64,000 nt of DNA, from NCBI GenBank assembly GCA_965205545.1, contig OZ242170.1, positions 186,001 to 250,000 on the forward strand, given 5' to 3'. The notes under the pieces were generated by a model that was given only the letters and a program-made list of their open reading frames with translations, had not been told where the DNA came from and ran no database searches. Position 1 is the stretch's first letter, and each line of letters begins with the position of its first letter. This document shows positions 15,036 to 25,379 of this stretch, piece after piece. Both the position numbers and the translations under genes were made by a program. Origin of the DNA: Bin55 sp965205545 (lineage in GTDB: Bacteria; Pseudomonadota; Gammaproteobacteria; Pseudomonadales; Azotimanducaceae).

Positions 15036-18000
15036 CTACTCATTGAACCAATAGCTTCGCCTCTCGAAGGGGTAGGTAGGCATCGTTAGTCTGCGACGCG
15101 ACTCTCCAGCAAAGAGAGAACTCAATTCAATCGGCAGATGTGCGTCGTACGCGAGTTTGATTCCAGGAAGTAGCCTCACCAGCGCGGGGTGATCCTCTGA
15201 CTCAGCTTGTTCGGCATGAATTGCCGCAATTATCGGAATGTCCGCCGAATTCCCTGTCCCTTGGGACACGTCTTCGTTACTAAAGATTGGAAATGGACTG
15301 ATTTCGACAAGTAAATCCGCTTCTATGTCATTGATTTGGCTCAATGACAGGTTTGTTTGCTGATCTTCTGCGGTATTCAAGGATTCTACAAGCTTGAGAA
15401 GACTGTCACTATCGTCAGCACAGAATGAAGTGAAAGCGTCAACAACCTTGACTTTGGGATTGTCAATTTGGGCATTTACTTGCTCGTCCGCAATTGCAGA
15501 ACCGGCAATGCTCTTTTGGTTGTTTGCCAATCTCCATGACATTTCCAATCCGTCTTCGAAAGATAACGCGTTTGCGATACATGACGCGGCGATATTGCCG
15601 ATTCCCGTTCCAACAACTGCTGCTGGTTCCAATCCCAGAGCCTGCCAATACGCGGCAACTGCAACCTGCATTGCATAGGTTGCGGGGTACATCCAAGAGG
15701 CGTTTTTCAAGGATTTGGTCGTGCGAAACTCGACCATTGAATCTTCGATACGAACATTCGCTAGTGCTTCAAGCTGTTCGCTGCAACGATTGACGATGAA
15801 ACCGACTAAGGGTTCGCTACGACAAAGTTCTGTTCCGATATTCATCCAATCGTGAGCACATCCGCCCATCGCAAACACAACTTTGGGGGCAGTTGTGGAT
15901 TCAGGAGGCGAAGGTAGGAGCGACTCAACAGACAAGGAACTCAGTGAACTCAAGAGGTCGTCGCAGTTTGAGAATGCGATGGAGTGGCGATGATCGAACT
16001 TGCTCCTGCCGACGCAAGTAGTCCAAGCAGCATCAGCAAGAAATTCGTCCATGAATTCGGGAGTTTGGTCGCCTTCTGTGCAGCGAATCAGCCAGTTTTC
16101 TAGTTTTCTGGCAGAGCTGACAACGCTCTCCGGCTTCTTGCCTGAGAGAACAAGTAGGCGTTCATTCCGATCAACCGTTGCGACGCAAATTTCAGTCAAA
16201 TCTATGTTGCTGCGCACTTGCAGCGGTTTCGGTTCTACGTATAGAGGGCCGCCCGTGGCAACGGGAAACGCACTCGGATTTCCGTCCTCCTGTATCGTCC
16301 CGGCGCCCCCCTCGACAATCACGTGTGCATTTGTTCCGGACATGCCAAAAGCGCTTACCGCTCCGATGGGCGGGCGTTCGCGCTCGGGCCAATCAACAGC
16401 GAGTCGATTGACTTCGACTCCCAATTCGTTCCACTCGATTTGAGCACTTGGTTGCTTTAGATGCAACTGCGCTGGGATCTTTCTTTGAGCCATGGCAAGA
16501 ATGAGCTTCATAACCCCGGCTACTCCCGCTGCCCACTCCAAGTGGCCGATATTGCTCTTCACCGAACCCAGCAAGAGGGGCCGCTCTCGGCCATTTTGTG
16601 CAGCGTAGACGGAGGATGCAGCTGAAATCTCAATGGGATCGCTAAGTGATAGCCCCGTGGCGTGCGCCTCGAGATAGTCAATGTCGGTTGGTTCAACTCC
16701 GGAACGCGCAACGGCGTCGCGAATAAGTTGCTCTTGCGCAGGTCCATTCGGAACTGTCATTCCTGCGCTTGCGCCGTTTTGGTTTACCGCGGAACCCAAC
16801 ATCGTGGACCAGATTGGGTCGCCATCGCGATGAGCCTCGTCGACGCGCTTGAGCAGCAATGCGCCACAACCCTCGCCTCGAACGTATCCTTCGGCCTGTT
16901 CGTCGAACGGCAAACACTTTCCGTCGAGCGCCAACATGCCCAATTCTCGATGAAATCGCATTATGGATTGCGAAAGAATTGCATTTGCACCGCCCACCAA
17001 CGCAAGGTCTATCTCGCCAGTTTGCAACGCCTTGATTCCCTCGTGTATGGATACTAGTGAAGAAGCGCATGCAAGGTCGAAAGACATGGCAGGGCCCATG
17101 AAGCCGAACACATACGAGATTCGACCCGTAGTCATGCCTGAAGATGTGCCCAAGTAGCTGTCTTCGAGTCCACTGGCGTTCACTATGTCTCTATATTCGC
17201 TTGCTCCCAATCCAAAGTAGACACCCACTTTTTGGCCGCGCAATGACTCAGGATCGATTCCAGCACTCTCGATAGCTTCCCAGCAGGTTTCCAGCAGCAT
17301 CCTTTGACGAGGATCCATGCTTCTCGCTTCGATTGGTCGTATTCGGAAAAATGGGGCATCGAATTCGTCGAGTCCGTCGACAAAGCCGCCGTACTTGAGA
17401 TACGACTCCTTGGCCGCACTATCGCCAACGACTCCACTCCATCTCGCACTCTGGCCACGATCTGCCGTGATCGCATCGGCACCAGCTTCAAGGTTTCTCC
17501 AAAAGTCGATGTAGTGGTTTGCGCCTGGGAACCGACATGCCAATCCAATTACGGCAATTTTGCTCGTGCTAGCAGAGACCGCATTGGCACTTGCCATACT
17601 CGACAATCCTGTCGCTTCTCCGCCTTGAGCGAGCTCGTCGGAGAGGTGAGTCGCAAGAGCCTCCACATTGGGATAGTCGAATACGGCTGTCCGCGATACC
17701 GTAATTTCACCTTCGAATACCCGAAGCAGTCGATTTCGCAATTCGACCGCCATGAGTGAATCCATTCCAAGATCGAAAAATCCCACCGTGGGCGAGGGTA
17801 GGGATGCCAAACGCAGAATCGATTGAAGTTGTTTCTGAATGTACGACATCAGGACCTCAATGCGATCTTCAGGTTCGGCACTTCGTAGAGCGCCTACATC
17901 AAGACTGATTGCATCGGAGCGTGATTGATCGGTGTCCTCGTCACTGGCAAGCAATTCCTTCAAGAATGTTGGGGGCGTGTCGAATCCCTGTTCCAGCACA

Positions 18001-21000
18001 TCCCAATCCACCGACATAGCTGCTGGATTCCTTAAATCATGGGACACGAGGTAGTCGAGTGTTCGTATTCCCAAGTCTGGAGAAATCCATTCTGTTCCTG
18101 ACGACTCCAGTTGGGAGGCGATCCGTTCCCGGTGTTCTGCAGCTTCGCCTATTTCGGACCAAGCTCCCCAAGCAATTGACTGTCCGCATAGTCCCAACGA
18201 CCGCCGGTGGGCTGCCAACTGATCTAGGAACGCGTTAGCACTGGCATGATTTGCCTGTCCTGCGTTTCCTAGTACTCCGGTGGCGCTGGAAAAGAGTACG
18301 AAGAGATCTAAGTCGCGATGCTTGGTAGCTTGGTGCAAGTGCCATGCCCCAAGGATCTTGGGCCACAAGACCTCTTCAAACCGCTGCCACGTCTGATTTG
18401 TGATTGAACCATCAGATAGCACGCCCACACTATGAACAACGCCTCCAAGTGCAGGCATTTCTCTGTCGATGTAGTTGAGCATGCCATCGATGGAAGAGGC
18501 GTCGGTTACATCGGCGATCTGGGTCTCTACCCGGATCCCTCTCTCACGAAGCTCCTCAATGGTTTGAACGGCGTCGAAATCGGGATCGCGTCGACCATTG
18601 AGAACAATGTTCTTGGCCCCCCGCTCGGCCAACCAATTCGCCACGGCACAACCAATGCCTCCGAATCCGCCAGTGACCAGGAATGTACGGTCGGCACTTA
18701 GCTGCCCCTGTGCCAGCGCAGGCATAGCAAGCACGAGCTTGCCAACATGTTTAGCTGAGCCCATATATTGAAGTGCATCGCCAATTTCCGCCATTGGCCA
18801 CTTGCTATGCCGCAACGGATTCAATTCGCCTGAAGCAAACCGATCCATCAAATTGCGAAATGATTGTCCGACTCGATCGGGTTTCTCGCGCTTTAGCTCA
18901 TCAAGCGACAGAATGTGATAAGCGACGTCAGGTCGAGTCTGGGCCATTTCTTCTGGCGTCAAAATGTTTAGACGTCCAATTTCTATGAATCTGCCCTCTG
19001 GCTTGAGACAAGCTAAACTCGCTTCAATGAATCCTTCACTTGTCAGGCTGTTCAGAACGATGTCCACACCTTCGTTCTGTGTCGTCTCAAGAATTTCCTT
19101 GCTGAAGTCAAGGCTTCGGCTGTCGAACACGTGCTCGATGCCCATCGATTTCAAGAATTCCTGCTTGGGATTGCTCGCGGTGGCAAAAACTTCGGCGCCC
19201 GCAGCTTGAACCAACTGAATGGCTGCCAAGCCCACACCGCCTGCCGCGGCGTGCACTAACACACGATCTCCCGCATTGAGTTCTGCGAGCTCGAAAGCAA
19301 TTCCCGCGGTGGCGAAGACGATGGGAAGTGTTGCCAACTGATCTAAAGTCAGATTTGCAGGAGCCTCGGTCACCAATTCGGCGTGTGTAGCGACCTCTGG
19401 GCCAAATGTTCCAAAACCCATCCCGACAACTCGCTGGCCAACGCTAAACTCGTTGACATCCTCTCCGAGTTCTGTCACGAAGCCAGCGAATTCAAGGCCT
19501 AGAGACGCGTTCGGTACTTGAGCGCCGAGCGCGACAAGCACATCGGAGAAGTTCAGTCCAGTTGTAGCGACTTGAACTCTCACCTCTCTAGATTGAAGAG
19601 ATTCTCTCTCGAGTCGGGCGGTTTGCACGTTTGAAAGCGATCCATCTCGACCTGAAGCCATAATCCAATCTGGTTCTTCGGGGATTTGAATTCGTGATGC
19701 GCTCTCGCTTGCTCGAATAAGGCGAGCGACATACCTCGTGTTCCGACGAATGGCAACATGATCCTCTTCGTTCGGCGTCAGCAGTTCGTCGATCAGGTTG
19801 TCGACCGAGTGGTTGTCTGGGTCCAAGTCGAACATGCGCGCACCCAAGAATGACGATTCAAGCCCGGCTACTTTTCCAAAACCCCAGAGTGCCGATCCAG
19901 CAAGTTCACCAGATTGCTCGCATTCCAGTACTTGTGCACCTCTAGTGACGAACCATGTTCCGTTAGATGGGCGTAGTCCGGAATCCATTAGCACCTGAGT
20001 AAGGCTGAGTGCGCTCTCCGTTGCATGTCTTACATCCGTAGCCATTTGGTCAGTCGATGCACCGACTCCATTCCCGTCCAAAGCCGATAGGTGAATGACC
20101 CCGCGAAGAGGCTCGTCTTCGCGAAGTTCGCTCAGAATCTCTCCCAGTTCGCTGTGCCCACACGGTGCGCTCCCTGCCGCGCCAGATTCGTCATCGCTCT
20201 TCTCGAACTTGGTAGCGATGACGGATTGGCCAAGCGACATGAGCTCTTGCTGTAGTGAATTTCCCAGACCGCCGGAATCCAATTCAATGATCCATGTACC
20301 CGGTTGCAGCGTTGTCTGTTCCGGCGCGAACGCAACGACTGTTCCAGAACCTAACGGACCGGAGTTCGCTGTCAGCGTCTCGCCACCAAACACATGCGAG
20401 TCGACATACCCAGCGTCCTCAAGGGCTTTACGCCAAATGTCTGGACTCGCCAAAGCATGGTTCTTTCGATAGGAATCGTTGAATCGCCACCACCCGTCGA
20501 GAAAACCAAACGTCAGGTCCTGCCATGCCCGACCGCGAAGCGACTCGAGAGCTATAAGCACGCCTCCAGGAACCAATAACTGTCGGCAGTTGGTCAATGT
20601 CTCCAAGAGATTTTGCGTGGCGTGAAGCACGTTGGCCGCAATTACTATGTCGTAGTGGCTCTCATCAAATCCTTGTGATGCGGGATCTTTTTCGATGTCG
20701 AGCACACGATATTCGATGTCTATGCCGTTGCCTTCGAAGTTTCTCTCGGCTTCACTGAAGAATCCAGCAGAAATATCGGTGTAGGTGTATTCCAGATTTC
20801 TCGATTCCAGTTCAGAAAAGACGATCTCAGTTGTCGCTCCTGTTCCTGCGCCGACCTCCAAAACACGCAACAGGCGATCGTCCGGAACGTCGCGCAGCAA
20901 TCGGTCAATCACATCCCCAAGCAATCGATTTCCCGCAACGGAAACTGGTGCAGTCTTGTAGAAATCTGCTGCTCCCGAAGAATCTTCTTCGAAGAGCAGG

Positions 21001-24000
21001 GCAAGCGGGTCCGCGTTTCCTGTCAACAAATCGATGAAGTTTGAACCGAACCGATTGAGGAGCGTCAGTTCATATTGACCATGGGGATGTTTTGCTTGAA
21101 GTTCTTTGAAGAGTTTGTCTGGTGGGGAAACTTCCTTTGGCATTTCTTCGTTGCGGCCTAAGGAGACTGTGAAGGCGCCATCCGATGACTTCGCGAGCAC
21201 ATCTGCTTCCACCATCATTTTGAGAATGCGGTTTACCAGGTTTTTGTGAATGGGAAGAATGCCCATTTGAACCATGAGTTCTTCGGCGAGGAGCTCCTTG
21301 CCCTTTACCCGGTCCAATCCGTGACTGTCGAGTGCTGCGATGACCCAAGAATGAGCAAGTTTCTCGAGATCTTGGAGCAGCGAATAACGCTGTTCGGGAG
21401 TGACTCCTTGAGATCGGAGGTAGCTAAAGAACGGCTCAATGTTCGATTGGAGATCATTAAGGTCTGCAAGTGGATGTTCCCTCCGCGACGTCGATGGATG
21501 ATCAATGTTTCGCCAGACAGTTTCATAAATAAGGTCTGTAGGATCCTCAACGGCAGAGAGGAATGACGAACGCGTTGCTCGTTTGACTGTGAATCCTGTC
21601 AAGCTTCCCAATTGCCGACCAGATCGGTCATACATCCATAGGTCGCCGGTCAATGCCTCGGGAACTGTTGAGTCGAATGTATCCTCTACATCGGCAACTT
21701 CATTCATGCGTGCGTGGCAAACTAGGGTTGAATCAATCCGCGCGGACAGCGCTAGACGTTCCCAGCCGAATGGAATGTAGGTTGCACCTTCGCCAACACC
21801 AGTCGACTGACGAGCTGCAGAAAAGACCTGAAAACATGCATCAAGAACGAGGGGCTGCAAGTCAATGCCCTTGATGTGGTCGTCCTCGGAAAGGCTGATT
21901 TCCGCGACTGCTTCGCCATCTCCGACCCAAAGACTCTTCAAGTTTTGGAAAGGCGGGCCCAATTGAATATTTGTTGCAGCTTTTTGTTTGTAATACTCGA
22001 CCAAATCTTGTTTGTTCAAACTTGAGGTGAGTTCGCCAAGATCTTGATATTTGAGAGTTTCTAACTGCTCCGAGTTTCTGGCTAACTGCCCCGTAGCGTG
22101 AAGAGTCCACTTCTCGTCCGACATGTCTTTGCTGAACACTTCAAACTCTTTCGAGCCACTAGCGGAAACTTGAAGTATCAGTTGCACCTGTCGAGTATGT
22201 TCCTCTTCCTCTCCTGAAGGATCTTTGAAGACCATCGGACTATGAAGCTGAAGCTCGTCGAGGAACACCCCATTGACATCGTCCAAGCAGGCAATGCCCA
22301 TAGAGCCGTAAAACGCTCCTGGAACCAAGACTTGGCCGAACGCCCGATGGTCATTTAGCCAGCTGGGATCACTAGTGGAAAGTTCTGTCTCGTAATAAGT
22401 CTCGCCGCGGGGAGATTCGTGGCGGGATCCCAACAGAGGATGTCCGGCGCTCGTAGACCGGCGCTTGGAGGTCTGCACCCAATGTCGGCGGTGTTGGAAT
22501 ACGTAGCCAGGAATGTTGAGTTTGCGTCGTTCCTCACCAGCAAAGAGACCTTGGAATCCAATGTCAAGGCCTTTTTCATACGCTTCCGCGACGCAATTGA
22601 GGAATCCGCCGTCAGCGGGAATCTCAGGCCGATCATCTCTAGGCATTCGAAGGCTGGCCAAGATCGTTGGCAATTCCTTTTCCTCTGGCCACGATAGTTG
22701 TGTCATGGGTCCCAAAACCGCATTGGGACCAATCTCAAGCACTGTGTCGACGCCGAGGGACGCAAGTGTGGATACACCTCGACGGTATGCAACACCTTGT
22801 CGCGCATGACGGCGCCAGTAGGCGCTGTCTAGACGTGTGCCGTCTGTCACCAATTCTCCTGTCAAATTGCTTATTAGAGAGATGTTGGGGACGCCAATTT
22901 GCAACTGGTCGACAGCATGGGCAAGCTCATCGAGAATAGGCTCTACCAATGCGCTGTGGTAGGCAGGGCTTTTCTTGAGCCGACGAACTCTTACATCCTG
23001 CTGTTCGAATTGAGCGAGCAATGGCTCAATTTCATGGGCATAGCCACTCAACACTTGGTGTGCGCCATTTAGTGCGGCGATACTGATTCCAACGCCGTTG
23101 AGATCTTCGTTGTATTTGGTTAACGCTTGAGTCGCTTCGTCCTCGGTCACGAATACTGCTGCCATCGCTCCGGGGCCTGGCAGTGCACTCATGAGCCGGC
23201 CGCGAGCAGACGCGAACTTGCAACCGTCCTCAAGACTGAATACCCCCGCTGTGCGAGACGCAGCAATTTCTCCTAGACTGTGTCCTAGCACCACGTGGGG
23301 CATCACTCCCAGGCTGCGCCACAAGTCAGTCAGTGCACATTCAATCGCATAGATGCAGGGTTGAACCCACGTAGGATCCTCTAGGTCTTTCTCAGTGCCA
23401 GGAGCACCAAAGAGCCGGTCAATTAGAGAGGCACTCCGTTCGCTCTGAATCACCTCTTCGCATTGGTCGATTGTGTGCCTGAAAATTGGCTCGCACTTGT
23501 ATAGTGCTTCACCCATGCCAGCCCACTGGCTGCCCTGACCCGTATATGCAAAGGCAATCATTGCTGGGGCAGAGCACGGCTCAACAGACTCAACGGAAAT
23601 TGATTGGCGAAGCTCTTCGGCAGAGATTCCAGTCGAATCGACCAACAGAGCCTTTCTGTAATTGAAATGACTCCTGCCAGTACTTGCAGTCCAACAGAAA
23701 TCGGATGGGAAGGATGTCGATCCAGAAGGGGACTCTGACTCTTTTGACTCTCGAGCTTCTAGCCAGTTTGCGTACTCGTTGGCGATTTCTCCCAGTGCTT
23801 CGGGCGATTTGGCGGATAACGGCAAAAGACGTTTATGCCGTATGGGCGGTTGCTCACGCCCATCCTCTGGCGTCTGTTCGCTTGAGCAGAGAGCTGCCAC
23901 ACGATGTGCCGGCCCGTTTATCGTGTTAAACCCGTTAGTCGTGTCCTGCAGCGGGGTGAATTCACCATATCCTCTCAAGAGGACGTGAGCGTTGGTACCT

Positions 24001-25379
24001 GAGAACCCAAAGGAGTTTATGCCCGCTAAGCGTTCAGAGACGTCCTTTTGCGGCCAAGGCATGGCTTCGCTCACGACCTTTACAGGCAAACTATCCCATG
24101 CAATTTCTGAACTCGGATTCTCGAAATTCAAATGTTTGGGGATGTAGCCAAACCGAATTGCCATGGCGGCCTTTATGACTCCGGCAACCCCCGCCGCGGG
24201 TTCGAGGTGACCGATGTTTGTCTTTACCGAACCTATTAGGAGTGGCTGGTTTGCACTTCTTCCTGCGCCGTAGATCTCTGCAGCTGCATTGATTTCTATT
24301 GGGTCTCCTACGGGCGTTCCGGTTCCGTGGGCTTCCAAGTAGTCCACCTCTAAGGGTTGGATTTCGGCTTGGTCGAGAGCGGCTACTATCACTGCTTTCT
24401 GCGCGCTTCCACGAGGAACTGTCAGTCCGTCGCTAGTTCCATCTTGGTTAATGGCCGTTGCTGCAACCTCTGCCCAGATGTGGTCGCCATCGCGTTGTGC
24501 GTCCTCAAGCCGTTTCAATACGACGATTCCGCATCCCTCACCGCGCACGTAGCCGTTGGCAGCTTCGTCAAAAGTTTTGCATGTGCCGTCAGGGGAAAGC
24601 ATTCCTGCGTTTGCTCTAAGTTCTGTGAGTTTGCCCGACAAAATGAGCTGAACTCCGCCAGCTAATGCAACATCGGTTTCCTCAAGCTGAAGTGCGGTTG
24701 CTGCCTGATGCATTGCTACTAAGGACGAAGAGCATGCAGTATCAACGGTCATCGCTGGTCCTTCAAATCCCATCGCGAAGGAAACTCGACCGATTGCAGT
24801 ATTTAGCGAAGTGCCTGTGATCGTGTAGAGACTAGCCGCAGGCTGCGATGTATCCGCGCCCCCGAGAATCAGGTATCGATAGTCGTTGTTGCTCATTCCA
24901 GCGTATACGGAAGCCGACGAACCGCGCAGTTGCTCGGGGTCGATATTTGCATTCTCCAAGGCACGCCAACTCGTCTCGAGCATCATTCGTTGCTGAGGAT
25001 CGAGGAATTCCGCCTCGGACGGCGAGATCCTGAAGAACTCGGCGTCGAACTGATCGATGTCCGTCAGAAACGCGCCATAGCGGCAAGCGCTAGGAATTGT
25101 CGACGTGTCCTCGTACAACTCGCCAACTCTGCCTTCGCGAACACCAGCAGGACATTCGACAACGCATTTTGTGCCGGATACAAGCTTTTCCCAGAATGTT
25201 GCTAGGTCTGGAGCACCAGGAAACCGACATGCCATTCCGACAATGGCAATACGCGAGTTTGTCGAGTCTTTTGAGTTGGAACTCGATCGGCTTTGAGTGT
25301 CGTCGAGTGAGCTGTCAATTTGCTCAGAGGTTGCCGATGATCGATGGCCATCGTCCTTTTGGCTTGTTACCTCGGCCAT
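15036..25379 (-). CDS. Type I polyketide synthase: KS-AT-DH-MT-psiKR-ER-KR-ACP-KS-AT(inactive)
   Basis: 3447 residues, no frame break. Order: KS1 43-470 (Cys216, His351, His391); AT1 607-900 (GHSLGE, Ser701; PAYHS at 805-809 suggests malonyl-CoA, weakly); DH 979-1270 (His1011, Asp1180); C-methyltransferase about 1430-1690 (LEVGAGTG from 1507); structural KR about 1690-1890; ER about 1905-2220 (LVHAAAGGVG, 2041-2050); KR about 2228-2460 (TGGFGGIG at 2236; His2378 where Tyr is usual); ACP about 2505-2590 (GMDSL, Ser2541); KS2 2607-3025 (Cys2771, His2906, His2946); AT2 about 3165-3400, where GHSxG reads GTGIG (3257-3261), so no nucleophile. It ends at the post-AT linker (YPFERRSYW). No thioesterase. 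Module 1 should give a reduced, alpha-methylated acyl unit; chain length and any iteration are unknown. The N-terminal 40 residues are Ser/Asp-rich. Confidence 0.93.
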   Translation of the reverse strand: MAEVTSQKDDGHRSSATSEQIDSSLDDTQSRSSSNSKDSTNSRIAIVGMACRFPGAPDLATFWEKLVSGTKCVVECPAGVREGRVGELYEDTSTIPSACRYGAFLTDIDQFDAEFFRISPSEAEFLDPQQRMMLETSWRALENANIDPEQLRGSSASVYAGMSNNDYRYLILGGADTSQPAASLYTITGTSLNTAIGRVSFAMGFEGPAMTVDTACSSSLVAMHQAATALQLEETDVALAGGVQLILSGKLTELRANAGMLSPDGTCKTFDEAANGYVRGEGCGIVVLKRLEDAQRDGDHIWAEVAATAINQDGTSDGLTVPRGSAQKAVIVAALDQAEIQPLEVDYLEAHGTGTPVGDPIEINAAAEIYGAGRSANQPLLIGSVKTNIGHLEPAAGVAGVIKAAMAIRFGYIPKHLNFENPSSEIAWDSLPVKVVSEAMPWPQKDVSERLAGINSFGFSGTNAHVLLRGYGEFTPLQDTTNGFNTINGPAHRVAALCSSEQTPEDGREQPPIRHKRLLPLSAKSPEALGEIANEYANWLEARESKESESPSGSTSFPSDFCWTASTGRSHFNYRKALLVDSTGISAEELRQSISVESVEPCSAPAMIAFAYTGQGSQWAGMGEALYKCEPIFRHTIDQCEEVIQSERSASLIDRLFGAPGTEKDLEDPTWVQPCIYAIECALTDLWRSLGVMPHVVLGHSLGEIAASRTAGVFSLEDGCKFASARGRLMSALPGPGAMAAVFVTEDEATQALTKYNEDLNGVGISIAALNGAHQVLSGYAHEIEPLLAQFEQQDVRVRRLKKSPAYHSALVEPILDELAHAVDQLQIGVPNISLISNLTGELVTDGTRLDSAYWRRHARQGVAYRRGVSTLASLGVDTVLEIGPNAVLGPMTQLSWPEEKELPTILASLRMPRDDRPEIPADGGFLNCVAEAYEKGLDIGFQGLFAGEERRKLNIPGYVFQHRRHWVQTSKRRSTSAGHPLLGSRHESPRGETYYETELSTSDPSWLNDHRAFGQVLVPGAFYGSMGIACLDDVNGVFLDELQLHSPMVFKDPSGEEEEHTRQVQLILQVSASGSKEFEVFSKDMSDEKWTLHATGQLARNSEQLETLKYQDLGELTSSLNKQDLVEYYKQKAATNIQLGPPFQNLKSLWVGDGEAVAEISLSEDDHIKGIDLQPLVLDACFQVFSAARQSTGVGEGATYIPFGWERLALSARIDSTLVCHARMNEVADVEDTFDSTVPEALTGDLWMYDRSGRQLGSLTGFTVKRATRSSFLSAVEDPTDLIYETVWRNIDHPSTSRREHPLADLNDLQSNIEPFFSYLRSQGVTPEQRYSLLQDLEKLAHSWVIAALDSHGLDRVKGKELLAEELMVQMGILPIHKNLVNRILKMMVEADVLAKSSDGAFTVSLGRNEEMPKEVSPPDKLFKELQAKHPHGQYELTLLNRFGSNFIDLLTGNADPLALLFEEDSSGAADFYKTAPVSVAGNRLLGDVIDRLLRDVPDDRLLRVLEVGAGTGATTEIVFSELESRNLEYTYTDISAGFFSEAERNFEGNGIDIEYRVLDIEKDPASQGFDESHYDIVIAANVLHATQNLLETLTNCRQLLVPGGVLIALESLRGRAWQDLTFGFLDGWWRFNDSYRKNHALASPDIWRKALEDAGYVDSHVFGGETLTANSGPLGSGTVVAFAPEQTTLQPGTWIIELDSGGLGNSLQQELMSLGQSVIATKFEKSDDESGAAGSAPCGHSELGEILSELREDEPLRGVIHLSALDGNGVGASTDQMATDVRHATESALSLTQVLMDSGLRPSNGTWFVTRGAQVLECEQSGELAGSALWGFGKVAGLESSFLGARMFDLDPDNHSVDNLIDELLTPNEEDHVAIRRNTRYVARLIRASESASRIQIPEEPDWIMASGRDGSLSNVQTARLERESLQSREVRVQVATTGLNFSDVLVALGAQVPNASLGLEFAGFVTELGEDVNEFSVGQRVVGMGFGTFGPEVATHAELVTEAPANLTLDQLATLPIVFATAGIAFELAELNAGDRVLVHAAAGGVGLAAIQLVQAAGAEVFATASNPKQEFLKSMGIEHVFDSRSLDFSKEILETTQNEGVDIVLNSLTSEGFIEASLACLKPEGRFIEIGRLNILTPEEMAQTRPDVAYHILSLDELKREKPDRVGQSFRNLMDRFASGELNPLRHSKWPMAEIGDALQYMGSAKHVGKLVLAMPALAQGQLSADRTFLVTGGFGGIGCAVANWLAERGAKNIVLNGRRDPDFDAVQTIEELRERGIRVETQIADVTDASSIDGMLNYIDREMPALGGVVHSVGVLSDGSITNQTWQRFEEVLWPKILGAWHLHQATKHRDLDLFVLFSSATGVLGNAGQANHASANAFLDQLAAHRRSLGLCGQSIAWGAWSEIGEAAEHRERIASQLESSGTEWISPDLGIRTLDYLVSHDLRNPAAMSVDWDVLEQGFDTPPTFLKELLASDEDTDQSRSDAISLDVGALRSAEPEDRIEVLMSYIQKQLQSILRLASLPSPTVGFFDLGMDSLMAVELRNRLLRVFEGEITVSRTAVFDYPNVEALATHLSDELAQGGEATGLSSMASANAVSASTSKIAVIGLACRFPGANHYIDFWRNLEAGADAITADRGQSARWSGVVGDSAAKESYLKYGGFVDGLDEFDAPFFRIRPIEARSMDPRQRMLLETCWEAIESAGIDPESLRGQKVGVYFGLGASEYRDIVNASGLEDSYLGTSSGMTTGRISYVFGFMGPAMSFDLACASSLVSIHEGIKALQTGEIDLALVGGANAILSQSIMRFHRELGMLALDGKCLPFDEQAEGYVRGEGCGALLLKRVDEAHRDGDPIWSTMLGSAVNQNGASAGMTVPNGPAQEQLIRDAVARSGVEPTDIDYLEAHATGLSLSDPIEISAASSVYAAQNGRERPLLLGSVKSNIGHLEWAAGVAGVMKLILAMAQRKIPAQLHLKQPSAQIEWNELGVEVNRLAVDWPERERPPIGAVSAFGMSGTNAHVIVEGGAGTIQEDGNPSAFPVATGGPLYVEPKPLQVRSNIDLTEICVATVDRNERLLVLSGKKPESVVSSARKLENWLIRCTEGDQTPEFMDEFLADAAWTTCVGRSKFDHRHSIAFSNCDDLLSSLSSLSVESLLPSPPESTTAPKVVFAMGGCAHDWMNIGTELCRSEPLVGFIVNRCSEQLEALANVRIEDSMVEFRTTKSLKNASWMYPATYAMQVAVAAYWQALGLEPAAVVGTGIGNIAASCIANALSFEDGLEMSWRLANNQKSIAGSAIADEQVNAQIDNPKVKVVDAFTSFCADDSDSLLKLVESLNTAEDQQTNLSLSQINDIEADLLVEISPFPIFSNEDVSQGTGNSADIPIIAAIHAEQAESEDHPALVRLLPGIKLAYDAHLPIELSSLFAGESRRRLTMPTYPFERRSYWFNE

